A stretch of 64,000 nt of DNA. It comes from RGIG3009 sp045596745 (GTDB lineage Bacteria > Bacillota > Clostridia > Oscillospirales > Acutalibacteraceae). Positions 59,230 through 64,000 of this stretch are shown in pieces; positions within the stretch are counted from its first letter, which is position 1; every line of letters begins with the position of its first letter. The notes beneath the pieces were generated by a model, which made no database searches, was not told the DNA's origin, and saw nothing but the letters and a program-made list of their open reading frames with translations. The translations under genes and the position numbers were made by a program. The stretch is from NCBI GenBank assembly GCA_045596745.1, contig JAZODA010000016.1:1-64000 (forward strand). The letters run 5' to 3'.

Positions 59230-60140
59230 ACCGTCACCTTCTCCAGTTCCCGAATGTTCTTTTCCATCGCTTGCAACCACGCGTCTTTATCTTTTACGCC
59301 GTCGACAGGCAACACCGCGCTGTAAAACACACCGCTCACACCGTTCTCTGCATACGAAGTCAACCCTTCTTGCAACACAGCGTACTGACTGTCATACAAA
59401 AACAGCACCGCTTCTCCTTTTACCGCCTCCGCCACCTCGCGAATATCCGCGGCGGAAAAGCCCTGCTCTTCGCCGATGGGCAACCGCCCGACGACCTCCA
59501 ACCCCAACGCTTCGGCGAGACAGCCCATCGAATCGTGGAACAGCACCGCTTTGTCGGCGCTGAGCGCACTTGCCGCAGCCGACAGCCGCGTTGCCACAGC
59601 ATCAATTTGCTCACAATACCGCACCGTGTTTTCACGATACATCGCCGCACGCTCGGGGTCAGCCTCGCACAGCGCATCACAAATCGCCTGTACCTGCTGC
59701 CGATAGTGCGCAGGGTTTACCCACGCGTGCTGGTCGTCGCTGTGCGTGTGATCGCCGTGATCGTGTTCTTCGTGCGACTCGCCCGCCGTTTCAACCGTTA
59801 CCGCAGAGAGCTGCGGTAACAGCGGCTCCAAAAACGCCTCGGCACCGGCGCCGTTCAAAATCAACACATCCGCCTGTTCCAGTGTCAATCGCTCGGCAGG
59901 AGACAACTGATAATCGTGGAGGCATCCTGCGGTCGGCTGTGCCAGACAACTGACCGTCACGCCATCGCTCTCCCCCACCACCTGCAGTGTCGCGGTATAC
60001 ATCGGATAAAAGCTGGCAACGACCGACAATTTACCCGATTCTTTTTCTGTCCGGCGCACGCCCAAAAAAGCCGTCAACCCCAACGACAGCACCAAAACAA
60101 TCACCAGCAACAGCACTACTTGTCCATACCGTGTCTTCAT
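59226..60140 (-). CDS. znuA: Zinc/manganese-binding protein of the ABC importer
   Basis: This 304-residue protein has an N-terminal hydrophobic segment (about 8-28) with no lipobox Cys, so it may be held by an uncleaved helix instead of a lipid. The ZnuA-type metal ligands are visible: His in CLHDYQLSP, the loop HEEHDHGDHTHSDDQH rich in His and Asp, His in LFHDSMGC, and an acidic C-terminal ligand region. The His-rich loop favours zinc over manganese, but the metal is not proven. Confidence 0.9.
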   Translation of the reverse strand: MKTRYGQVVLLLVIVLVLSLGLTAFLGVRRTEKESGKLSVVASFYPMYTATLQVVGESDGVTVSCLAQPTAGCLHDYQLSPAERLTLEQADVLILNGAGAEAFLEPLLPQLSAVTVETAGESHEEHDHGDHTHSDDQHAWVNPAHYRQQVQAICDALCEADPERAAMYRENTVRYCEQIDAVATRLSAAASALSADKAVLFHDSMGCLAEALGLEVVGRLPIGEEQGFSAADIREVAEAVKGEAVLFLYDSQYAVLQEGLTSYAENGVSGVFYSAVLPVDGVKDKDAWLQAMEKNIRELEKVTV

Positions 60141-60169
60141 CGACGACCCTCCTCACTGCGCACGCTTTG

Positions 60170-60192
60170 TTATTGCAACCCATTCGCAATAA
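60170..60192. promoter_or_regulatory. 7-bp inverted repeat operator at the znu-copA promoter
   Basis: TTATTGC-N9-GCAATAA (60170-60176 and 60186-60192) is a perfect inverted repeat whose outer base touches the -10 and which covers the expected transcription start. This position would allow a repressor to block the operon; a Zur/Fur-type metal sensor is the natural candidate, although the motif does not match a Zur box I know. Confidence 0.6.
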
Positions 60193-60220
60193 TCGTACGT
60201 CTTTCCGCAGAGTTTGTCAA
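60192..60220 (-). promoter_or_regulatory. Promoter of the znuACB-copA operon
   Basis: Minus-strand TTGACA (60215-60220), 17 bp, TACGAT (60192-60197), about 52 bp upstream of the znuA start. Confidence 0.88.
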
Positions 60221-60228
60221 GAAAATTC

Positions 60229-60257
60229 TTGCCACTGCGCGCGAAATGCGGTATACT
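60229..60257 (+). promoter_or_regulatory. Promoter of holB-ricT-rmuC
   Basis: TTGCCA (60229-60234), 17 bp, TATACT (60252-60257), 35 bp upstream of holB and divergent from the znu promoter. Confidence 0.82.
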
Positions 60258-60291
60258 TATCATTGGAGTATTTTAGATAGGAGGTAGTGCT

Positions 60292-61296
60292 ATGAACTGG
60301 ACGCTGTCCAACGGTGTGGTTTTTGCGGGAAACGAAGCCGCAAAGGCTACTCTTGCCGCGCGTCTGGATGCCGGCGCACTGCCTCACGCCTTGTTGTTTG
60401 AAGGCCCGATTGGCAGCGGACGGCGCACTCTCGCCCGTCTCGTCGCCGCAGCTGCGGTTTGTCGTTCCGAGGGAAACCGCCCTTGCGGCCACTGTCCGGC
60501 GTGCCACAAAGCACTGAACTCCATCCACCCCGATATCACCGAGCTTGGCGGCAGCGATGAAGCGCGTTCGTTTCATATCGATGCTGTGCGTGCATTGCGC
60601 GAAGAAGCGCACATCCTCCCTAACGAAGCTCCTGTGCGGGTGTTTATCCTTTGCGATGTCCAGAATATGACGGATCAGGCGCAAAACGCCTTGCTCAAGC
60701 TCCTGGAAGAGCCCCCGTCGCACGTGCGCCTACTGCTCACCTGCGAAAACCGTTCCCAGCTACTGGAAACGGTGCGTTCCCGCCTGTTCTCGGTAACGCT
60801 CGGCGGCGTTTCTCCGAACGAAGCGGTAACGGTGCTGCGTCACCACCTCCCCGACCAGTCGGAGGAAGAGCTTCTCCGCGCCGCGACATTGTGGGGTGGC
60901 GTCATCGGGCAGGCGCTCCGCAGTTTGCAGGACGGCTCCTACCGCGACATTCTGGAACTGTTGCCGCCGCTGGCACAAGGCATTGCCGCTCAAACCGAGC
61001 TGCAACTTCTGAAAGCCACCGCACCGCTGGAAAAAGCCAAGGAGGCTGTTCCCGCCGTGCTGAGCGGTCTGCAACTGATTTTGCGAGACGCGCTCTTCTG
61101 TCGTTACGATTGTGGGCCGCTGCTCAGCACTTCGCCCGAATCGGCCAAGCTGTTGGCACAGTCGCTGACCCGTCAGCAGTTGCTTGCCGCACTGGACGTC
61201 ATCGGCGAACTTCAGGCCGCACGGCTTCGCAACATCAATCACACGTTGTTCCTTACCCTCCTGTGCGCCCGTCTGCGGCAGGCTGCAGGTAAATAG
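60292..61296 (+). CDS. holB: DNA polymerase III delta' subunit
   Basis: This 334-residue clamp-loader subunit has an AAA+ fold with a degenerate P-loop (GPIGSGRRTLA, Arg where ATPases have Lys), as expected for non-hydrolysing delta', a Cys4 zinc module (CRSEG...CGHCPACHKA), and LLKLLEEPPSHVRLLLTCEN sensor-region motifs. It helps load the sliding clamp. GGAGG lies 8 nt before the ATG. The next gene starts 14 bp downstream. Confidence 0.94.
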   Translation: MNWTLSNGVVFAGNEAAKATLAARLDAGALPHALLFEGPIGSGRRTLARLVAAAAVCRSEGNRPCGHCPACHKALNSIHPDITELGGSDEARSFHIDAVRALREEAHILPNEAPVRVFILCDVQNMTDQAQNALLKLLEEPPSHVRLLLTCENRSQLLETVRSRLFSVTLGGVSPNEAVTVLRHHLPDQSEEELLRAATLWGGVIGQALRSLQDGSYRDILELLPPLAQGIAAQTELQLLKATAPLEKAKEAVPAVLSGLQLILRDALFCRYDCGPLLSTSPESAKLLAQSLTRQQLLAALDVIGELQAARLRNINHTLFLTLLCARLRQAAGK

Positions 61297-61310
61297 AAAG
61301 GTCGGATTTT

Positions 61311-62177
61311 ATGACGAATATCATCGGTGTTCGCTTTAAGAACATGGGAAAAATTTATTACTTCGACGCCGCCGGATACACCCTTGAAAAAGGGCAGTAC
61401 GTGGTGGTGGAAACCTCGCGCGGACTGGAGTGCGGCGAAGTGGCAATGGCCAACCGCGATATGGCGGACGAGGAGCTTGTCCAGCCGCTGCGCCCGGTTG
61501 TCCGTCCCGCCACGGAGGACGACGTCAAGCGCGCCAAAGAAAATGCCGAGCGTGAAGAAAAGGCGATGGAGACCTGCGCACAGCGCATTGCCGCTCACGG
61601 TCTGGATATGAAGCTCATCAGCGCCGAGTGTGCGTTTGACGGCTCCAAGATTCTCTTCTACTTCACTGCCGAGGGTCGCGTAGACTTCCGCAGCCTGGTC
61701 AAAGACCTGGCGGGCATCTTCCGCACCCGCATCGAGCTGCGCCAGATTGGCGTGCGCGACGAAGCCAAGATGCTGGGCGGTCTCGGCATCTGCGGTCGCC
61801 CGCTGTGCTGTTCGCAGTTCCTCTCCGATTTCCATCCGGTTTCCATCAAGATGGCAAAGGAGCAAGGTCTGTCGCTCAATCCTACCAAAATCTCCGGCAC
61901 GTGCGGTCGTCTGATGTGCTGCCTGAAGTATGAGCAGGAAGCCTATTCCTCGCTTCTCAAAATCACGCCCCGTCAGGGCGCGCTGGTTAACACCGACGAA
62001 GGCCGCGGCACGGTGGTAGATGTCAATCTGCTCACCGGCGCGTTGAAAGTGCGTTTGGAAAAATCTCCCGATTCGCCGCCGGTTGCCATGCACCGCGATG
62101 CGGTCAAGGTCATCCGCGACGGCAAGGGCGGTAAGGCAGGCAAACCACAGGAAGCGGAAGCTGAAATCCAGGAGTGA
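61311..62177 (+). CDS. ricT: PSP1-domain protein RicT (YaaT)
   Basis: This 288-residue protein has the PSP1 region (about 55-145) and the cysteine-rich signature GICGRPLCCSQF and CGRLMCCLKYEQEAY. In Bacillus subtilis RicT is part of the RicA-RicF-RicT complex, which binds Fe-S clusters and modulates RNase Y-dependent mRNA processing. In Bacillus it also follows holB, so the order is conserved. It starts 14 bp after holB. Confidence 0.95.
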   Translation: MTNIIGVRFKNMGKIYYFDAAGYTLEKGQYVVVETSRGLECGEVAMANRDMADEELVQPLRPVVRPATEDDVKRAKENAEREEKAMETCAQRIAAHGLDMKLISAECAFDGSKILFYFTAEGRVDFRSLVKDLAGIFRTRIELRQIGVRDEAKMLGGLGICGRPLCCSQFLSDFHPVSIKMAKEQGLSLNPTKISGTCGRLMCCLKYEQEAYSSLLKITPRQGALVNTDEGRGTVVDVNLLTGALKVRLEKSPDSPPVAMHRDAVKVIRDGKGGKAGKPQEAEAEIQE

Positions 62178-62181
62178 TTGT

Positions 62182-63384
62182 ATGGAACTGTATATCGTTA
62201 TCGGCTTGCTGGCGGTCGTCATCATTCTGCTGACGATTCTGCTGACCCGCAAGCAGGATACGACCCTGTCCAAGGATGTGGCAGACACCGAAAGTCGTCT
62301 GCGCGAGGAGATTCGCAGCACCCGCCGCGAACTCAGCGATTCGCTTAAGGAGATGTCCCGCGTTATTGCCGAGGGTCAGAAAGAAATGCTGAAGCTTTCC
62401 GGCGAAAACCAGGAAAAGCTCAACGCCGCGCTGACCACTGCCGTGCGCAATCTGCAGGAAAGCAACGAAAAGAAGCTGGATCAGATGCGCGAGACGGTGG
62501 ACGAAAAGCTGCAAAGCACCCTTACCAAGCGGCTGGATTCCAGCTTCAAGACGGTGGGCGAGCAACTGCAGAATGTCTACAAGTCGCTGGGCGAAATGAA
62601 AGAGCTCGCCGGCGGCGTCAGCGATTTGCAGCGTGTGCTGTCCAATGTCAAAGCGCGCGGCACGTGGGCCGAGGTTCAGCTGGGCAACATTCTGGAGCAG
62701 ACGCTCACCCACGAACAGTACGACCGCAACGTTTCCACTCGCGACAACAACGAGCGCGTGGAGTTTGCCATCCGCATCCCGTCGCGTGATGACAGCACCT
62801 CGTTTGTGTGGCTGCCCATCGACTCGAAGTTCCCGCAGGAAGACTACGTTCGCCTGTGCGATGCCGCCGAAAAAGCGGACAAGGATGGTGTGGACGCCGC
62901 TTCCAAGGCGCTGGAGCGCGTGCTGAAAAGCGAAGCGAAAACCATCGCCGAGCTGTACATCGAAGTTCCCAAGACCACGGATTTCGCCATTATGTTCCTC
63001 CCCACCGAGGGTTTGTACGCCGAAGTGCTGCGCCGCCCCGGCCTGATGGAAGAACTGCAGAACAAATACCGCATTATGGTATGCGGCCCGACCACCATCA
63101 CCGCGTTCCTCAACACCCTGCGTATGGGCTTCCGCACGCTGGCCATCGACAAGCGTGCCGCCGAAGTGTGGAAAGTGCTTGGCGCTGCCAAAACGCAGTA
63201 TGACAAGTTTGAGGGCATCCTCGCCAAGGCGAAGAAAAAGATTGACGAAGCAGGCAGCGCGCTGGACGATGCGCAGCACCGCAACGATATGATTCGCCGC
63301 AAGCTGGGCAAGGTCGAAGAGGTGGACAGCGCCGAAGTGCCGATGCTGCTCTCGATACAAGAGACGGACGAATCCGAAGACTGA
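62182..63384 (+). CDS. rmuC: DNA recombination protein RmuC
   Basis: This 400-residue protein has a short N-terminal membrane helix (MELYIVIGLLAVVIILLTIL), a long coiled coil (about 30-140) and the RmuC domain (RGTWAEVQLGNILEQTL, FVWLPIDSKFPQEDY, TDFAIMFLPTEGLYAE), related to PD-(D/E)XK nucleases. It limits inverted-repeat recombination in E. coli. The ATG at 62182 starts the helix and lies 4 bp after the ricT stop; the longer frame upstream overlaps ricT and was rejected. Confidence 0.95.
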   Translation: MELYIVIGLLAVVIILLTILLTRKQDTTLSKDVADTESRLREEIRSTRRELSDSLKEMSRVIAEGQKEMLKLSGENQEKLNAALTTAVRNLQESNEKKLDQMRETVDEKLQSTLTKRLDSSFKTVGEQLQNVYKSLGEMKELAGGVSDLQRVLSNVKARGTWAEVQLGNILEQTLTHEQYDRNVSTRDNNERVEFAIRIPSRDDSTSFVWLPIDSKFPQEDYVRLCDAAEKADKDGVDAASKALERVLKSEAKTIAELYIEVPKTTDFAIMFLPTEGLYAEVLRRPGLMEELQNKYRIMVCGPTTITAFLNTLRMGFRTLAIDKRAAEVWKVLGAAKTQYDKFEGILAKAKKKIDEAGSALDDAQHRNDMIRRKLGKVEEVDSAEVPMLLSIQETDESED

Positions 63385-63398
63385 TTTGAGCAAAACAA

Positions 63399-63430
63399 AA
63401 AACGCACCGCCTGCGGCGGTGCGTTTTTCT
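63399..63430. terminator. Bidirectional terminator after rmuC
   Basis: AAAACGCACCGCC-TGC-GGCGGTGCGTTTT (63399-63427), with T-run and A-run flanks, ends the holB operon and the convergent gene at the right edge. Confidence 0.93.
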
Positions 63431-63438
63431 TATGTCCT

Positions 63439-64000
63439 TTATTCCGCTTTGAGGAGCAGCGTGAAGCCGTGCGGCAACTTGCTGATTTCCGGGCGGAGAT
63501 ATACGCGGCACATCTCCGGATCGCCGCAGATAGTCGAGGTGTAGTCGTCGATGAGCATATACTCGGGATGATCCACCTGACCATAGCATTCGGTGATGCC
63601 GGCAGGAATCAGGCGACCGACGCCAGGCAGCGTGGCATCCACATAGCAGAAGCCCGATGCACCGTGACCGTTAACCTCCAGGTTGATGGCGGTCGGCACC
63701 TTGTCGGCAGGAATCACGAAGCAGCGATCGTAGTACACGTCACGCTCAAACATGGATTTGAACGTACCGTATGCCACTTCGTACGTGCTGCCATCGGCAT
63801 ACTGCAGGGTGATGCGCGTTTTGCAAGCGGAGGTATACTCCGGCAGGCTGAAGTGCACATCCAGACGACCAATCTGACCGGGAGCGGCGGTTTCCACCAG
63901 CTGCTCCAGCCATTCCACCGACTTGCCGAAGTTGCCGAGGAAGACTTCCAGCTTGGGCGAGGAGATGCCGGGACGGCATTCATCCCACACCACGCGGTTA
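63439..64000 (-). CDS. Unrecognised protein, C-terminal part only
   Basis: The frame is open at the right window edge (codons before 63993 continue NRV without a stop), so this is the last 187 codons of a longer gene. The visible part looks beta-rich: LDVHFSLPEYTSACKTRITL, INLEVNGHGASGFCYVDATL, EMCRVYLRPEISKLP. I do not recognise the family. It could be the C-terminal beta-sandwich of a carbohydrate-active or other metabolic enzyme, but this is a guess. Confidence 0.75.
   Translation of the reverse strand, partial: NRVVWDECRPGISSPKLEVFLGNFGKSVEWLEQLVETAAPGQIGRLDVHFSLPEYTSACKTRITLQYADGSTYEVAYGTFKSMFERDVYYDRCFVIPADKVPTAINLEVNGHGASGFCYVDATLPGVGRLIPAGITECYGQVDHPEYMLIDDYTSTICGDPEMCRVYLRPEISKLPHGFTLLLKAE

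Noticed and set aside
1..64000. tRNA, rRNA, insertion sequences, prophage or CRISPR arrays
   Set aside because: I looked for cloverleaf-like repeats, transposase or integrase motifs and regular repeats and found none that I could support by eye.

Overview
The window looks like chromosomal DNA from an anaerobic, Gram-positive member of the Clostridia, most likely a fibre-degrading Ruminococcaceae/Oscillospiraceae relative. This rests on the Clostridia-type S10-spc-alpha gene order (with rpsD between rpsK and rpoA), zinc-binding S4, S14 and adenylate kinase, pyruvate:ferredoxin oxidoreductase, a RicT homologue, class B sortases, a SpoIID domain, and a dockerin/cohesin pair. Coding density is high, strong sigma-A-type promoters with 17-bp spacers recur, and I see no rRNA, tRNA, insertion sequence, prophage or CRISPR array.

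Layout. 1-6,714 (minus): a 2,003-residue secreted GH16 glucanase with six CBM-like and six Ig-like (Big_2) modules and a C-terminal dockerin, followed by a cohesin protein cut by the left edge. 6,861-22,730 (minus): a 31-gene ribosomal superoperon from rpsJ to rplQ, with a strong promoter and a structured leader of about 365 nt. 22,797-26,683: an AraC regulator divergent from a creatininase-family hydrolase and a putative glycoside hydrolase. 26,691-34,927 (minus): an operon for the whole pathway from DAHP to phenylalanine and tyrosine precursors, with fused AroE-AroK, controlled by a Phe/Tyr-codon leader-peptide attenuator. 34,935-41,849 (minus): iscS, an intact class B sortase, thiI, and a CinA-pseudosortase-SpoIID fusion. 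41,897-44,206: a zinc-ribbon lipoprotein, rplM-rpsI and radC. 44,217-46,046 (minus): a sodium:alanine/glycine symporter behind a tandem glycine riboswitch and terminator. 46,055-50,281: an ABC exporter, then a Gfo/Idh/MocA oxidoreductase and a CE15-like esterase. 50,416-55,154: PFOR and a CorC-type CBS protein. 55,157-60,220 (minus): a ZnuACB-like metal importer in one operon with a Cu+ P-type ATPase carrying a C-terminal CopZ-like domain. 60,229-63,427: holB, ricT and rmuC. 63,439-64,000 (minus): the 3' part of an unrecognised gene.

The strongest candidates for something new are: (i) the single-frame fusion of cytosolic CinA, a membrane helix, a sortase fold lacking its catalytic His and Cys, and a SpoIID domain, encoded beside an intact sortase and inside a thio-modification operon; (ii) the complete aromatic attenuator at 34,706-34,868; (iii) the structured S10 leader; (iv) the CopA-CopZ fusion with an internal ribosome-binding site, co-transcribed with a metal importer; (v) the cohesin/dockerin pair. 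All calls come from reading the sequence; no database search was possible.
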